From NCBI GenBank assembly GCA_011050525.1, contig DRFO01000013.1, positions 20,602 to 84,601 on the forward strand: a DNA stretch of 64,000 nt, read 5' to 3'. Shown here one piece after another: positions 37,016-50,401 of this stretch. The stretch comes from Halopseudomonas xinjiangensis (lineage in GTDB: Bacteria; Pseudomonadota; Gammaproteobacteria; Pseudomonadales; Pseudomonadaceae). Under the pieces are notes generated by a model that saw nothing but the letters and a program-made list of their open reading frames with translations, was not told the origin of the DNA and made no database searches. The position numbers and the translations under genes were made by a program. Each line of letters opens with the position of its first letter. The first letter of the stretch is position 1.

Positions 37016-37167
37016 CCGGAAATCAGTCTCACACCCTGGATGGGATCCGCCGACCCGCGCGGCCGGCGTGATCCGATGGGTGGACGAGCTAACCCTTGTC
37101 CGCAGGTCGCTTTAACGGGCACCAGGGTTTATGCTTGGCGCTCTGTCACATTTTATGGTTGCAACGG

Positions 37168-38061
37168 ATGCGTACCTTATTCCTGGGGATTATCCTGCTT
37201 TTGGCCAGCCCGGCCCTGCTCGGCTCGACCATCTACAAGTACACCGACAACAACGGTGTCGTCACCTATACCGACCAGCGCGTTCAAGGCGCCAAAGTGT
37301 TTGTGTTCAGCGACAACATGGTCGAGAACACCGACCGTCAGGTGTATCTGACCACCCGCAAGCACGCCGGCGGCGATACGCTGATCGTACATAACGATTT
37401 GTATGTGCCGGTTGAAGTGGAAGTAGCAATCTCCTCCGCCCAGCATGTATTGGGCGTTCCGGCCAAGCCGGTGCGCTGGGTTTTGCCGCCACGTGGCAAC
37501 ATCCGACTGCTGACGCTCGCGCCAGACGGTACCGGTACGCCCCGCTACGAGCATAAGCTTCGCTACGCGCTGGGTGATCCCCGTGCCAAACACAATCTCA
37601 ACCATTACCCACTACCCTGGCGAGGCGGCCCGTTCCGCATGACCCAGGGCCCAGGCGGACGCTACAGTCATACCGGGCCGAAGGGCCGCTACGCAGTGGA
37701 CATCGCCATGCCTGAAGGCACGCCCATCGTGGCGGCGCGCGGCGGCTTGATAGTCAAAATTGAAAACAACCAGAGCGGGCGCGGCACCAACCCGGCCGGC
37801 AATTTTGTGCGATTGCTGCATGATGACGGCACCATGGGCGTCTATCTGCACCTGAAACAGGGTTCGATCAATGTCCGCGAAGGCCAGCGGGTAGTGGCCG
37901 GGAGTCTGCTGGCGCAGTCCGGCAATACAGGCAACAGCACTGGTCCGCATCTGCACTTTGTGGTGCAGCAGAATGTGGGGCTACGGACGGTGTCGATTCC
38001 GTTCGAGTTTAGCCAGCCGGTAAACAGCATGCCGAATTTTGCGGTGGGCGGAGAGCGCTGA
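37168..38061 (+). CDS. M23 family metallopeptidase with N-terminal DUF4124 domain
   Basis: This is a 297-residue exported protein. A signal peptide (about 1-20) is followed by a DUF4124-type segment (IYKYTDNNGVVTYTDQRV) and a C-terminal LytM/M23 domain with YSHTGPKGRYAVDIAMPEGT and the terminal GPHLHF motif supplying zinc ligands. It probably cleaves or remodels peptidoglycan crosslinks in the periplasm. The start at MRTLFLG is chosen because it gives a clean signal peptide; the ribosome site is weak. It is monocistronic, with a REP-like element behind it. Confidence 0.88.
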   Translation: MRTLFLGIILLLASPALLGSTIYKYTDNNGVVTYTDQRVQGAKVFVFSDNMVENTDRQVYLTTRKHAGGDTLIVHNDLYVPVEVEVAISSAQHVLGVPAKPVRWVLPPRGNIRLLTLAPDGTGTPRYEHKLRYALGDPRAKHNLNHYPLPWRGGPFRMTQGPGGRYSHTGPKGRYAVDIAMPEGTPIVAARGGLIVKIENNQSGRGTNPAGNFVRLLHDDGTMGVYLHLKQGSINVREGQRVVAGSLLAQSGNTGNSTGPHLHFVVQQNVGLRTVSIPFEFSQPVNSMPNFAVGGER

Positions 38062-38106
38062 GGCTGGCATTGCATGCCGGCAGGCTTATGGGGTGTAACG
38101 CTGCGC

Positions 38107-38138
38107 TGGATTCCCCGCCTTCGCGGAGAATGACGAGG
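38107..38138. repeat. REP-like palindrome
   Basis: The core CCCCGCCTTCGCGGAGAATG lies 46 bp after the M23 peptidase stop. It is related to the copies at 34700 and 35055. Confidence 0.65.
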
Positions 38139-38273
38139 AGGGCTTGGCGCCAATATCCGTGATCGCTTCGTTGTCGCGCTGCAATACTCGGACGCAGACC
38201 CGAATAACGCGCTGGGTGGTCAGGCCTCGGATTGAGAATGTGCGACTCGTCCAGGCCCGAATGGCAGCCAATA

Positions 38274-38299
38274 AAAAACCCACTCGAAAGTGGGTTTTT
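38274..38299. terminator. bidirectional terminator downstream of rpmG
   Basis: AAAAACCCACT pairs with AGTGGGTTTTT around CGAA, giving U-runs in both directions. It lies 18 bp beyond the rpmG stop (minus strand) and would also stop read-through from the M23 gene. Confidence 0.9.
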
Positions 38300-38316
38300 G
38301 TTGGCTACCAACGATC

Positions 38317-38472
38317 TTATTTGATCTTGGCTTCCTTGTAGTTCACGTGCTTGCGTACGACCGGATCGAACTTCTTGATTTCGATCTTATCGGGAGTAGT
38401 ACGCTTGTTCTTGTCGGTAGTGTAAAAATGACCAGTACCGGCAGAAGACACCAAACGAATCAATTCACGCAT
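38317..38472 (-). CDS. rpmG: 50S ribosomal protein L33
   Basis: This is a 51-residue protein beginning [19 protein letters not shown] and ending NYKEAKIK, a textbook L33 without the zinc cysteines (C-minus form). It is a component of the large ribosomal subunit. GGAG lies upstream of the ATG. It is co-transcribed with rpmB 10 bp upstream, as in nearly all gammaproteobacteria. Confidence 0.97.
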   Translation of the reverse strand: MRELIRLVSSAGTGHFYTTDKNKRTTPDKIEIKKFDPVVRKHVNYKEAKIK

Positions 38473-38482
38473 GGACTGCTCC

Positions 38483-38719
38483 TTAAACTTTTTCGCCGCG
38501 GGCGCGGATTTCAGCCAAAACCACTTCGATGCCGCGCTTGTCGATAATGCGCATGCCCTTGGTGGAAGTGCGCAGACGCACGAAACGCTTCTCTGATTCT
38601 ACCCAAAAGCGGTGATGCTGCAGGTTAGGCAGAAAACGACGTTTGGTTCTGTTGTTAGCGTGGGAAACGTTGTTCCCAGTCACTGGACCTTTACCGGTCA
38701 CTTGACATACTCGAGACAT
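38483..38719 (-). CDS. rpmB: 50S ribosomal protein L28
   Basis: This is a 78-residue protein starting [20 protein letters not shown], with the basic [13 protein letters not shown] stretch typical of L28. The frame is open 41 codons further upstream, but the family length and conserved start fix this ATG. It is the first gene of the rpmB-rpmG operon, downstream of radC and on the same strand. Confidence 0.97.
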   Translation of the reverse strand: MSRVCQVTGKGPVTGNNVSHANNRTKRRFLPNLQHHRFWVESEKRFVRLRTSTKGMRIIDKRGIEVVLAEIRARGEKV

Positions 38720-38900
38720 GGTTAACCCTCTCCAACCACTTGCCCAACCCGAACTGGTTGGAAGCCATAAAAAAATCTGTTGTCCAGCCGGGGCGTTCAT
38801 AAAGTGCACACCTGCATTGCCAGAATTCAGCAAAACGGGCACAGCCCCGAGAAGAGCGGAGCTTTATATCAAAACGCGGCCCTGCAAGCAATGATTTTCA

Positions 38901-39575
38901 TCAAAGAAGACCCCGCTCCGCCAGCGACACGGGCTCCCCGTCGCCCACCACCAGATGATCCAGCACCCGGATATCCACCATGGCCAGCGACTCTCTGAGC
39001 CGTCGCGTGAGGATCATATCCGCCTGGCTCGGCTCGGCGACACCCGACGGATGGTTGTGAGTCAGAATCAAGGCCGCGGCGTTGTGCGCCAGGGCACGCT
39101 TCATTACCTCTCTAGGGTAGACGCTGGCACTGTCGAGCGTACCGCGAAAAAGCTCCTCAAAGGCTATCACACGGTGCTGATTATCCAGAAAGAGACACGC
39201 AAAGACTTCATGGGGCAGTCCCAGCAGCTTGCTCTTGAGATATTGCCTTACCGCGCCAGGCGACGTCAGCGCATCGCCGCGTTTGAGCTCCTCATAAAGA
39301 TGCCGGCGGGCCATTTCCATCACTGCCTGCAGCTGCACGAACTTGGCCGGGCCGAGGCCGGCATGCTGACAAAACAGCTTTTGATCGGCCTGCAGCAGCG
39401 CCCGCAGGCTGCCAAAACCGGTAAGCAGGTCGCGAGCTAGGTCCACTGCGTTACGTCCGGGAATACCGGTGCGCAGGAAGATCGCCAGCAGCTCGGCGTC
39501 AGACAGTGAGGCGGCGCCCTGGCTCAACAGCTTTTCACGGGGGCGCTCGGCCAGGGGCCAGTCGGTAATGGGCAT
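38901..39575 (-). CDS. radC: RadC/JAMM-family DNA repair protein
   Basis: This is a 224-residue RadC of usual length. An N-terminal helix-hairpin-helix-like part ([21 protein letters not shown]) is followed by the JAMM/MPN+ domain, with the metal motif [14 protein letters not shown] near residue 172. The role in DNA repair is historical and the biochemical function is unclear. It is divergent from coaBC, as in Pseudomonas genomes. Confidence 0.95.
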   Translation of the reverse strand: MPITDWPLAERPREKLLSQGAASLSDAELLAIFLRTGIPGRNAVDLARDLLTGFGSLRALLQADQKLFCQHAGLGPAKFVQLQAVMEMARRHLYEELKRGDALTSPGAVRQYLKSKLLGLPHEVFACLFLDNQHRVIAFEELFRGTLDSASVYPREVMKRALAHNAAALILTHNHPSGVAEPSQADMILTRRLRESLAMVDIRVLDHLVVGDGEPVSLAERGLL

Positions 39576-39750
39576 GCGAATGCTCCTTGCTATGCCGACA
39601 CGTACTTCCTGTTCGTGCCATGGGTTGAGGCATGAGTATAAGGAGCCCGGTGCGTTCGGTCGAGCATGCCGCGAACGGCGCCCTATGCTATCTTAGCGAC
39701 CATTTGGTGGGCACTTTGTTGCCTCGGAGTGTCGCATTCAGGAGCGCACA

Positions 39751-40965
39751 ATGCAGCGGTTGTTCAACAAGCAGGTAGTGCTGGGGGTCAGCGGTGGAAT
39801 CGCGGCGTACAAAAGCGCCGAGCTGGTCAGGCGATTGCGCGATGCAGGCGCAGAGGTGCGCGTGGTGATGACCCAGGCGGCTCGGGAATTCATTACCCCG
39901 CTGACGCTTCAGGCATTGTCCGGCCATCCGGTACACGGCGACTTGCTGGACCCCGCTGCGGAAGCAGCAATGGGCCACATCGAGCTGGCCCGCTGGGCGG
40001 ATATGGTATTGATCGCCCCGGCTACCGCTGACCTGATGGCTCGACTGGCCCAGGGTCGCGGAGATGATCTGCTCACTACCCTGGTGCTGGCTACCGATGC
40101 GCCCGTCGCTATCGCTCCGGCAATGAACCAGGCGATGTGGCGCGACCAGGCAACCCAGGCCAATCTGGCTACCCTGATGTCACGCGATGTCAGGGTTTTC
40201 GGCCCTGCCGCAGGGCAACAGGCCTGCGGCGATGTGGGGCCGGGGCGCATGCTTGAGCCTGCCGATATCGCAGCGCGGGCAGCGGAATGCTTCGAGCGCG
40301 GCGTGTTGACCGGCCGCCATGTGCTGATTAACGCCGGCCCGACCCGGGAGGCAATCGATCCGGTCCGCTACATCTCCAATCATAGCTCCGGAAAAATGGG
40401 CTTTGCCCTGGCCACTGCCGCCGCAGAGGCCGGCGCCCGGGTGACGCTGATAGCAGGTCCAGTCAACCTTCCGACACCACTGCGCGTTCAACGTGTTGAC
40501 GTGACCAGCGCTGAAGAGATGCTAGGCGCTTGCCTGGCCGCTCTCCCCGCCGACATATTTATCGCATCGGCTGCCATAGCGGACTACCGGCCCGCTCGCT
40601 GCGCCGAGACCAAACTGAAAAAGAAATCCGGCTCTGAGGAAGGGATGACCCTGGAGCTGGTGCGCAACCCGGATATCCTCGCGACGCTGGCCAATCACCC
40701 GCAACGTCCGTGGTCAGTGGGCTTTGCTGCCGAAACCAATGATGTGACGGCCTATGCCAAGGACAAGCTGGTCAGAAAAAATCTGGATTTAATCATCGCT
40801 AATGATGTCAGTTCGCCATCGATCGGTTTTAATAGTGACGACAATGCCGTAACGCTGATCGACCGCTCGCTGCAGCAGCACGCCCTGCCACAAGCCAGCA
40901 AACAGAAACTGGCCCGGCAGATCATCACCTTTATCGCGCAACGGATCGATATTCCGAGCCACTGA
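39751..40965 (+). CDS. coaBC: bifunctional phosphopantothenoylcysteine decarboxylase / synthetase
   Basis: This is a 404-residue two-domain enzyme. The N-terminal flavoprotein CoaC domain (about 1-185) has [15 protein letters not shown], the active-site histidine in [10 protein letters not shown] and the PAMNQAMW motif. The C-terminal CoaB domain (about 190-404) has [20 protein letters not shown] and the lysine-bearing [10 protein letters not shown]. It converts 4'-phosphopantothenate and cysteine to 4'-phosphopantetheine in CoA synthesis. It is followed by dut 9 bases later. Confidence 0.96.
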   Translation: MQRLFNKQVVLGVSGGIAAYKSAELVRRLRDAGAEVRVVMTQAAREFITPLTLQALSGHPVHGDLLDPAAEAAMGHIELARWADMVLIAPATADLMARLAQGRGDDLLTTLVLATDAPVAIAPAMNQAMWRDQATQANLATLMSRDVRVFGPAAGQQACGDVGPGRMLEPADIAARAAECFERGVLTGRHVLINAGPTREAIDPVRYISNHSSGKMGFALATAAAEAGARVTLIAGPVNLPTPLRVQRVDVTSAEEMLGACLAALPADIFIASAAIADYRPARCAETKLKKKSGSEEGMTLELVRNPDILATLANHPQRPWSVGFAAETNDVTAYAKDKLVRKNLDLIIANDVSSPSIGFNSDDNAVTLIDRSLQQHALPQASKQKLARQIITFIAQRIDIPSH

Positions 40966-40974
40966 GGACTTCAG

Positions 40975-41430
40975 ATGCACGCTTTGCAAGCCAGGATTCT
41001 CGACCCACGCCTAGGTAAGGACTGGCCCTTGCCCCATTACGCTACTCAAGGCTCCGCCGGACTCGATCTGCGCGCGCTATTGAACGAGCCGCTGGTGCTG
41101 GAGCCCGGACAAACGCAGCTGCTGCCGACCGGCCTGGCGATTTATATTGCCGATCCGGAACTTGCCGCGATGATCCTGCCGCGTTCCGGTCTTGGTCACA
41201 AGCATGGCATCGTGCTGGGAAATCTGGTCGGTTTGATCGACTCCGACTACCAGGGCGAGCTGATGGTGTCGTGCTGGAATCGCAGTCATCTGGCCTTCAC
41301 CATCGAGCCTGGTGAAAGAATCGCGCAGCTGGTGCTGGTACCCGTATTACAGGCGAGGCTGGACATAGTCGACGAGTTCGACAATAGCGAGCGCGGCGCT
41401 GGCGGTTTCGGTCATACTGGCAGTCACTGA
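40975..41430 (+). CDS. dut: dUTP diphosphatase
   Basis: This is a 151-residue trimeric dUTPase with all five motifs recognisable: the AGLDLRA region with the substrate-positioning Asp, [38 protein letters not shown] and the C-terminal P-loop-like [10 protein letters not shown]. It hydrolyses dUTP to dUMP and keeps uracil out of DNA. GAGG precedes the ATG. It lies between coaBC and algC in the usual Pseudomonas order. Confidence 0.97.
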   Translation: MHALQARILDPRLGKDWPLPHYATQGSAGLDLRALLNEPLVLEPGQTQLLPTGLAIYIADPELAAMILPRSGLGHKHGIVLGNLVGLIDSDYQGELMVSCWNRSHLAFTIEPGERIAQLVLVPVLQARLDIVDEFDNSERGAGGFGHTGSH

Positions 41431-41463
41431 TCTCACATCTGAGCAGGGAGGCAATAAGCAGAG

Positions 41464-44890
<3,427 letters not shown>

Positions 44891-44891
<1 letters not shown>

Positions 44892-45334
44892 TGACGCAGG
44901 ATGAGTTCAAATTCAGTTATCCGTTACGTGTTCGCTGGGCTGAGGCCGATCTGCAGGGCATCGTCTTCAACGGACATTATCTGACCTACGCCGATGTCGG
45001 TATAACCGAATACTTCAGGGCCATGGGGCAAGCCTATAGCGCCGAAACCGGTGTGCAGGGTGCGGATTTCTTTGCCGTCCGCACCTTGCTGGAGTACCGC
45101 TCGCCGGCCCGATTCGATGACATGGTGGATGTTCACGTGCGTATTGCCCGGCTGGGCAACTCCAGCATGCAATTCCTGATTGGGATTTATCGCGAAGGCG
45201 AATTATTGGTAAATGGTGAGATAGTCTATGTGCATGCAGGCCACGACCGTCGCCCTTCGCCTATTCCTGAGAGCTTTCGCTCGGCCGTAACACACTTCGA
45301 GAAGACATCACCGAAAAATGCGGCCGCCCGCTGA
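44891..45334 (+). CDS. acyl-CoA thioesterase, 4-hydroxybenzoyl-CoA thioesterase (hotdog) family
   Basis: This is a 147-residue single hotdog-fold protein. The YbgC/4HBT signature VRWAEADLQGIVFNGHYLTY (about 14-33) holds the catalytic Asp-equivalent region, and the long central helix follows. It probably hydrolyses a cytosolic acyl-CoA. The start at ATG 44891 overlaps the argB stop, which supports co-translation, and longer frames lie inside argB. The substrate is unknown. Confidence 0.88.
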
Positions 45335-45352
45335 GCTGGCGACGGCGCGGCA

Positions 45353-45985
45353 TTATGGCTGGCTACGCTCCGTCAGGGCAATCAGCCGATCCCTTTGCGC
45401 GGCAAACCCGGCATTGACTTGGTCGATCTCAGCTCGCTTGTGTTCAATGAGCCGGTTCAAGCGCTTCGATTCAGCAGCGACTTCACCCAGCTCGGTCAGA
45501 ATCCGTTCATCAACCTTTCTGCCAGCGCGTTCCTGAGCTGCAGCCTGCCTCTCCAACTCCTCGCGCTGGCCCTTTAGCGCCTGCAGATTTACCCGCGAGG
45601 TGGCTATCAAGCTATCAATCTGAGCAACTTGACGCGCATGCGCACGATCCAGATCGCTGGCATCGCTGTAAAGACGTAATAGCGTGGCGTCCGCGACGGC
45701 CTGGCGCTCCTGCTCGGCTTGAGCCGCCCTGGACGCCTCGAGCTCCTCGGCAGTAGGGGCGGCCGGCACCACGAGCTTCACTCGCCCGTGGGAATCCAGC
45801 ACTTCGTAGCCATTTCGAACAAATTCGGTCGGCACTCGGCTATCCAGCACCGTTACGCCCCGGTTGTCGATATAACGATACAGATCCGCGTGCGCTTCCA
45901 ACGAAACGCTGCAGACTACAAACAGACCCGCCCAGTAGAACAGCCTTTGCATCTCGGGACACCCCGTCTGGAGCCATTGGCTCAT
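45353..45985 (-). CDS. DUF4124 domain protein with C-terminal coiled coil
   Basis: This is a 210-residue exported protein. A hydrophobic signal segment (about 12-33, ending LEAHA) leads into a DUF4124 segment (LYRYIDNRGVTVLDSRVP). A long Glu/Ala/Arg-rich helical region at about 85-205 is predicted by eye as coiled coil. The upstream ATG has AGGA at good spacing; an ATG 11 codons later would give a cleaner signal peptide. It lies directly downstream of pyrE on the same strand. The function is unknown; the architecture suggests a periplasmic structural or envelope-associated role. Confidence 0.75.
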   Translation of the reverse strand: MSQWLQTGCPEMQRLFYWAGLFVVCSVSLEAHADLYRYIDNRGVTVLDSRVPTEFVRNGYEVLDSHGRVKLVVPAAPTAEELEASRAAQAEQERQAVADATLLRLYSDASDLDRAHARQVAQIDSLIATSRVNLQALKGQREELERQAAAQERAGRKVDERILTELGEVAAESKRLNRLIEHKRAEIDQVNAGFAAQRDRLIALTERSQP

Positions 45986-45993
45986 GTCACATC

Positions 45994-46638
45994 CTAGATC
46001 CCGTATTCGGCACGATAAGCCTGAACCGCTGGCAAATGGTGTCGTAGATCGGCGTCTTCTTCGAGGAAGCTCAGCACCTGGGTAAGCGATACGATACTGA
46101 TTACAGGCACGCCGAAATCACGCTCGACCTCCTGAATGGCAGACAATTCGCCCTGTCCTCGTTCTTCCCGATTCAGCGCAATCATCACAGCCGCAGGTTT
46201 CGCCCCGGCTGACTGGATGGTCTGCATGACTTCGCGCACCGCTGTGCCTGCGGTGATCACATCATCGATAATCAGCACTCGCCCCTGCAACGGCGCGCCT
46301 ACCAAAGAGCCGCCCTCGCCATGATCCTTGGCTTCCTTACGATTAAAGCAGTATGGCAGATTGCGATCAAAACTTTCAGCTAAAGCTACTGCTGTAACGG
46401 CCGCTAAAGGAATCCCTTTATAGGCAGGGCCGAAAATGACGTCTACATCTTCCAGCTCACTATGAATGAATGACTGGGCGTAGAAACGACCCAACCGGGC
46501 AAGAGAGGTACCGTCATTGAACAACCCGGCATTGAAGAAGTAGGGACTGATGCGCCCTGACTTGAGAGTAAAGTCTCCAAAACGCAAAACCTCACGGTCC
46601 AGTGCGAAACGAATGAATTCCCGTTGATATTCGTGCAT
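45994..46638 (-). CDS. pyrE: orotate phosphoribosyltransferase
   Basis: This is a 214-residue type I phosphoribosyltransferase. The PRPP-binding motif [13 protein letters not shown] (about 122-134), the start [22 protein letters not shown] and [12 protein letters not shown] are diagnostic. It makes orotidine monophosphate in pyrimidine synthesis. It is divergent from crc across 70 bp, as in P. aeruginosa. Confidence 0.97.
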   Translation of the reverse strand: MHEYQREFIRFALDREVLRFGDFTLKSGRISPYFFNAGLFNDGTSLARLGRFYAQSFIHSELEDVDVIFGPAYKGIPLAAVTAVALAESFDRNLPYCFNRKEAKDHGEGGSLVGAPLQGRVLIIDDVITAGTAVREVMQTIQSAGAKPAAVMIALNREERGQGELSAIQEVERDFGVPVISIVSLTQVLSFLEEDADLRHHLPAVQAYRAEYGI

Positions 46639-46708
46639 CTAACCCTCGTCTTAACAAAAATACCGCTAGCTCGGTTATCATACACGCACGATTTTGAGGG
46701 AGCCATGT

Positions 46709-47488
46709 ATGCGAATCATCAGTCTGAATGTAAACGGCATCGAGGCCGCAGCGGCCCGGGGTCTATTCGACTGGCTGCGTACGCAGGATGCTGACGTGAT
46801 ATGCCTCCAGGACATCCGGGTTACCGAGCCCGAACTGGAGCACGATGCCTACTGGCTGGACGGCTACTGGCAGTACTGTTTCGAGGCGGAGGTGCCCAGC
46901 CAGGGAGGCGTCGCGATCTACACCAAAACTGCCCCCAAGGCCATCATCATGGGATTGGGCTTTGAGCTTGCCGACCGGTACGGACGGTTTGTTCAGGCTG
47001 ATTTTGACAAGGTAAGCATTGGCTGCCTACTGTTGCCCTCGGGCCGCGAAGGCGATGCGGACCTGAACCAGAAATTCAAGTTCATGAACGACTTTACCGG
47101 TTACCTCAACAAGCAGCGCCGCAAACGTCGCGAGTTTATCTACTGCGGTTCCCTGCATGTTGCGCATCTGAAACTGGATGTCAAAAACTGGCGTGACTGC
47201 CAGGAGCAACCCGGCTTCATGGCCCCGGAACGCGCCTGGATGGACGAGATTTTTGGAAATCTTGGCTATGTCGACGCGTTGCGCGAAGTCACCCGCGAGT
47301 CGGACCTCTACAGTTGGTGGCCCGACAGCGAACAGGCCCAGGATCTCAACCTGGGTCTGCGTTTCGATTACCAGTTCCTGACACCCGGACTGCGTCGCTT
47401 CGTCAAGAACGCCCAGATTCCGCGCAAGGTACGCTTTTCTGAGCATGCGCCGGTAATTATCGATTATGACTGGACGCTAAGCATCTGA
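46709..47488 (+). CDS. crc: catabolite repression control protein Crc
   Basis: This is a 259-residue protein, exactly the length of Pseudomonas Crc. It has the exonuclease III/endonuclease fold (MRIISLNVNGIEAAA, VICLQDIR, DFDKVSIGCLLLPSG), but Crc itself is not an active nuclease and acts with Hfq to repress translation of catabolic mRNAs. This ATG is chosen over one five codons upstream because GGGAG sits at the right distance. Presence of crc strongly supports a pseudomonad. Confidence 0.95.
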   Translation: MRIISLNVNGIEAAAARGLFDWLRTQDADVICLQDIRVTEPELEHDAYWLDGYWQYCFEAEVPSQGGVAIYTKTAPKAIIMGLGFELADRYGRFVQADFDKVSIGCLLLPSGREGDADLNQKFKFMNDFTGYLNKQRRKRREFIYCGSLHVAHLKLDVKNWRDCQEQPGFMAPERAWMDEIFGNLGYVDALREVTRESDLYSWWPDSEQAQDLNLGLRFDYQFLTPGLRRFVKNAQIPRKVRFSEHAPVIIDYDWTLSI

Positions 47489-47494
47489 GCCCTG

Positions 47495-47524
47495 GGCTGC
47501 AAACGGAGAATTCCGCTTGCAGCC
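47495..47524. terminator. bidirectional hairpin between crc and the DUF4870 gene
   Basis: GGCTGCAA and CGGA pair with TCCG and TTGCAGCC around a short loop, with one unpaired base on each side. It lies between convergent genes 47488 and 47536. T-runs are short. Confidence 0.65.
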
Positions 47525-47535
47525 ACGCATCGCTG

Positions 47536-47910
47536 CTACTTGATGATTCTCCAGCAGAACGGATAACGATAGGCCTGACCTTCCTTGGCCTTGATGGCTG
47601 CAATGATCATCAATACCACCGCCCCAATGATGACGACCCAGATCAGCAGCATGCCAATGACTATTACCATCAACAACACGCAAAGCAGTGCCGCCAGCGC
47701 CACGCTGATCTGAAAATTGAGCGCTTCCTTGCCCTGATCATCGATAAACGGCGCCTGATCCTTCTTCAACTGCCAGACCACCAGCGGTCCGATCAGACTG
47801 CCAAAGGGAAAGATAAACCCCAGAAAGCCCGAAAGATGCGCTACCAGTGCCCATTTGCGCGCCTCCGGATCCGGCGTTGTCTCAACTTGCTGTTGAATGT
47901 CTTCAGTCAT
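47536..47910 (-). CDS. DUF4870 domain membrane protein
   Basis: This is a 124-residue protein starting with an acidic cytoplasmic tail (MTEDIQQQVETTPDPEARKW). It then has hydrophobic segments at about 22-46 and 68-108 with the DUF4870 pattern WALVAHLSGFLGFIFPFGSLIGPLVVW (residues 20-46) and FIDDQGKEALNFQIS. The function of the family is unknown. It is monocistronic, convergent with crc and downstream of rph. Confidence 0.88.
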   Translation of the reverse strand: MTEDIQQQVETTPDPEARKWALVAHLSGFLGFIFPFGSLIGPLVVWQLKKDQAPFIDDQGKEALNFQISVALAALLCVLLMVIVIGMLLIWVVIIGAVVLMIIAAIKAKEGQAYRYPFCWRIIK

Positions 47911-47969
47911 GATGCTGGAACTCCTTCTCTAGGTCTGTTTTGGGTCTGGCCTGGCATCGCTCTGGTATC

Positions 47970-48689
47970 TCAGTCCTGCAAAGCTGCCAGTTGCATGGCA
48001 AACAATTCGTCGACGCCCTTCCTGGCCAACGTCAGCATAGCATTGAGTTCGTCGGCGCTGAATGGCGCCGCCTCGGCCGTTCCCTGCACCTCGATGAATC
48101 CGCCCTTGTCGGTCATGACCACGTTCAGATCGGTATCAGCTGAGGAATCTTCAAGGTAATCGAGATCCAGAACCGGCGTACCTTGATAGATGCCAACCGA
48201 AATGGCCGCAATCATCTGTACTGTCGGCACCTTCTTGATTGCACCGCGTGCTTTCATCGCCCGCAGGGCATCCACCAGCGCTACGCAGGCGCCGGTAATC
48301 GATGCGGTACGGGTGCCGCCATCGGCCTGAATGACATCACAGTCGATATATAAAGTGTTTTCACCCAGCGTTTTCAAATCCACCGCGGCGCGCAAGGACC
48401 GGCCGATAAGGCGCTGGATTTCCAGCGTGCGCCCGCCCTGCTTGCCCTTGCTGGCTTCACGCTGCATACGCTCACCGGTGGCCCGCGGCAACATGCCATA
48501 TTCCGCCGTGATCCAGCCCTGACCCGATCCGCGCAGAAAGCGCGGCACGCCTGACTCTACGCTCACGGTACAGATGACCTTGGTATCACCAAACTCGACC
48601 AGGACAGAACCTTCGGCATGCTTGGTGTAATGGCGGGTCAGGGTAACCTGACGCATCTGATCGGCTTCACGGGCACTGGGTCGTTTCAT
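47970..48689 (-). CDS. rph: ribonuclease PH
   Basis: This is a 239-residue phosphorolytic 3'-5' exoribonuclease. It begins [28 protein letters not shown] with the family segments [19 protein letters not shown] and [15 protein letters not shown]. It trims tRNA 3' ends using phosphate. The start matches the usual family N-terminus, and the longer frame is rejected. It is divergent from the yicC-like gene. Confidence 0.96.
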   Translation of the reverse strand: MKRPSAREADQMRQVTLTRHYTKHAEGSVLVEFGDTKVICTVSVESGVPRFLRGSGQGWITAEYGMLPRATGERMQREASKGKQGGRTLEIQRLIGRSLRAAVDLKTLGENTLYIDCDVIQADGGTRTASITGACVALVDALRAMKARGAIKKVPTVQMIAAISVGIYQGTPVLDLDYLEDSSADTDLNVVMTDKGGFIEVQGTAEAAPFSADELNAMLTLARKGVDELFAMQLAALQD

Positions 48690-48823
48690 GATTCGGAATC
48701 CTTGTACTGCATTGAATGTGCGCTGATTATACGGCCCACACGCAGCGGGTGACAGCAACTGTACCCCGCCGCAGAGCGAGGCGTTACAATGCGCCAGGGA
48801 TGCACAGAACAACGAGGCCAATG

Positions 48824-49690
48824 ATGGTTTACAGCATGACCGCTTTCTCGCGCTGCGAGCTCAGCACTGATCTAGGCAATCTGGCGTGGGAAATGCGCTC
48901 GGTCAATCACCGCTATCTTGAGGCCAGCCTGCGACTGCCAGAAGCTTTTCGTGAACTGGAAGGCCCGTTGCGCGAGCGCCTGCGCAAGCAGCTGGCTCGC
49001 GGCAAGGTTGAGTGTACGCTGCGATTCAACCCAACCTCCACAAACGGTCCAACGCTTTCCCTCAACCAGCCCCTGGCCGATCAGCTGATCGCTACGATGC
49101 AGAAGCTAAGCCAGCAGTTGAACAATCCCGCAGCGGTCAGCCCGCTGGAGATAATGGCATGGCCAGGCGTACTGAGTAGTCCGGAGCAAGATCAGAGCGG
49201 GCTTATCGAACAGGCGGCCAGCCTTTTCGATCAGGCCCTGGTCGATCTGAAAGAGCAGCGTGGCCGGGAAGGCGCAGAACTGAAAGCGCTGCTGGAGGAG
49301 CGTTTGAATGCCATTGCTGATCGCGTGGTCGTACTCCGCGAGATGATGCCCGACCTGCTAACGGCGCACCGGCAGAAGCTGACTGACCGCTTCGCGGAGG
49401 CCCAACTGGAACTTGATGGCACGCGGGTCGAACAGGAGCTGGTATTACTGGCGCAGAAAATCGACGTCGCCGAGGAACTTGATCGGCTGGAGACCCACGT
49501 CAATGAGTGCCGTCGGGTACTGGCGGGAAATTCTGCCATGGGTCGGCGGCTGGATTTTCTCATGCAGGAGTTCAATCGCGAAGCCAACACACTCGGTTCC
49601 AAGGCCATTGACAGCCGCAGCACGCAAGCCGCGGTAGATCTGAAGGTATATATCGAGCAGATGCGCGAGCAGGTGCAGAACATCGAATAA
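48824..49690 (+). CDS. YicC family endoribonuclease-like protein
   Basis: This is a 288-residue protein starting [33 protein letters not shown] (N-terminal signature, residues 1-33) and ending in the conserved [24 protein letters not shown] segment ([20 protein letters not shown]). YicC proteins are reported to be involved in RNA turnover. Two adjacent ATGs (48821 and 48824) follow GAGG; the second gives the conserved N-terminus. Its usual neighbour gmk is not adjacent here but 6.5 kb downstream, separated by the ECF module and two membrane proteins. Confidence 0.92.
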   Translation: MVYSMTAFSRCELSTDLGNLAWEMRSVNHRYLEASLRLPEAFRELEGPLRERLRKQLARGKVECTLRFNPTSTNGPTLSLNQPLADQLIATMQKLSQQLNNPAAVSPLEIMAWPGVLSSPEQDQSGLIEQAASLFDQALVDLKEQRGREGAELKALLEERLNAIADRVVVLREMMPDLLTAHRQKLTDRFAEAQLELDGTRVEQELVLLAQKIDVAEELDRLETHVNECRRVLAGNSAMGRRLDFLMQEFNREANTLGSKAIDSRSTQAAVDLKVYIEQMREQVQNIE

Positions 49691-49697
49691 CCATTCA

Positions 49698-49726
49698 GGG
49701 AATAAAATCCGTTGGCGAACCGTTAC
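49698..49726 (+). promoter_or_regulatory. ECF-type promoter of the low-complexity protein gene
   Basis: GGGAATAAA (-35 core GGAAT at 49699-49703) and CGTTAC (49721-49726) are spaced 17 bp. The pattern matches the promoters of the ECF sigma gene and the S8 protease in this module, so transcription should start at about 49732, some 30 bp before the ATG. Confidence 0.65.
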
Positions 49727-49763
49727 CTCTATGTCATTACCACAACAGATAGAGGTAACTACC

Positions 49764-50372
49764 ATGAACAAGCTGTCCATCCTGGCTCTGACCGTGGCGT
49801 CGACTTTGATCACCGGATTCGCTGCCGCTGAGGGCCGCACATCCGCCCAGCTCAGCACTGAAGCTCAGCTCGGCGCCGCATCCAGCGCGCAAACAACGTC
49901 CGCCCAAAGCGAAACCAGCGCCAACGCTAACGTAGACGCCAACACCGAGCGCGGCCTGACGGTCTCCGGCATGGGAAACGTACAAGCCAGCGGGTCGCAA
50001 CAAGCGTCGACCAATCCGGATGCTGGCAGCAAACCCAAAGTACGCGATTCTGCTTCTGATTCCATTCAGCAGGCCCGTAGCGCTGGCAGCATCGCTGCCG
50101 ACGGCGCCAGCTCCACGGGTAGAAGTGCGGCGGACGCCGCGAGCGCGTCGGCAGCCGCAGCCGCCTCCGGTGCGAAGCAGATCAAGTCGAGCACTCAACA
50201 GGCCGCAACCGACACTGCCAGGGCTGCCAGCGCACCGTTGCGCGACAACGCCAGACAGAGCCTTCGCCAGCAAATGCGCGGCAGCATGGGAACTGATATT
50301 CGGCAGTCAACGCGGGCCGACATCAACGCGACCGTTCGTGATAACGCGCGCCTTCAACTGCCTGGCCTGTGA
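49764..50372 (+). CDS. secreted Ala/Ser-rich low-complexity protein
   Basis: This is a 202-residue protein with a signal peptide (about 1-22, ending FAAAEG). The mature part is rich in Ala, Ser, Gln and Thr (for example AADAASASAAAAASGAKQI) and ends in an Arg/Asn/Asp-rich region (RQSTRADINATVRDNARLQL). No known domain was recognised and cysteine is absent. Its promoter carries the same ECF signature as the sigma factor gene and the convergent S8 protease, so it is probably part of that regulon. It may be a secreted or matrix-type protein, or a substrate of the protease; this is inference. Confidence 0.8.
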   Translation: MNKLSILALTVASTLITGFAAAEGRTSAQLSTEAQLGAASSAQTTSAQSETSANANVDANTERGLTVSGMGNVQASGSQQASTNPDAGSKPKVRDSASDSIQQARSAGSIAADGASSTGRSAADAASASAAAAASGAKQIKSSTQQAATDTARAASAPLRDNARQSLRQQMRGSMGTDIRQSTRADINATVRDNARLQLPGL

Positions 50373-50401
50373 GGTCCGGCGCAAAAGGTCGCGCTTCAGT
50401 G

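Noticed and set aside
46694..47488. Crc gene read as an active exonuclease III
   Set aside because: Length and sequence fit Pseudomonas Crc, a regulator without nuclease activity, and the pyrE-crc order supports this.
47495..47524. Possible small RNA at the crc 3' end (CrcZ/CrcY type)
   Set aside because: Only a terminator hairpin between convergent genes is visible. No run of CA-rich AANAANAA Hfq/Crc motifs typical of CrcZ was seen.
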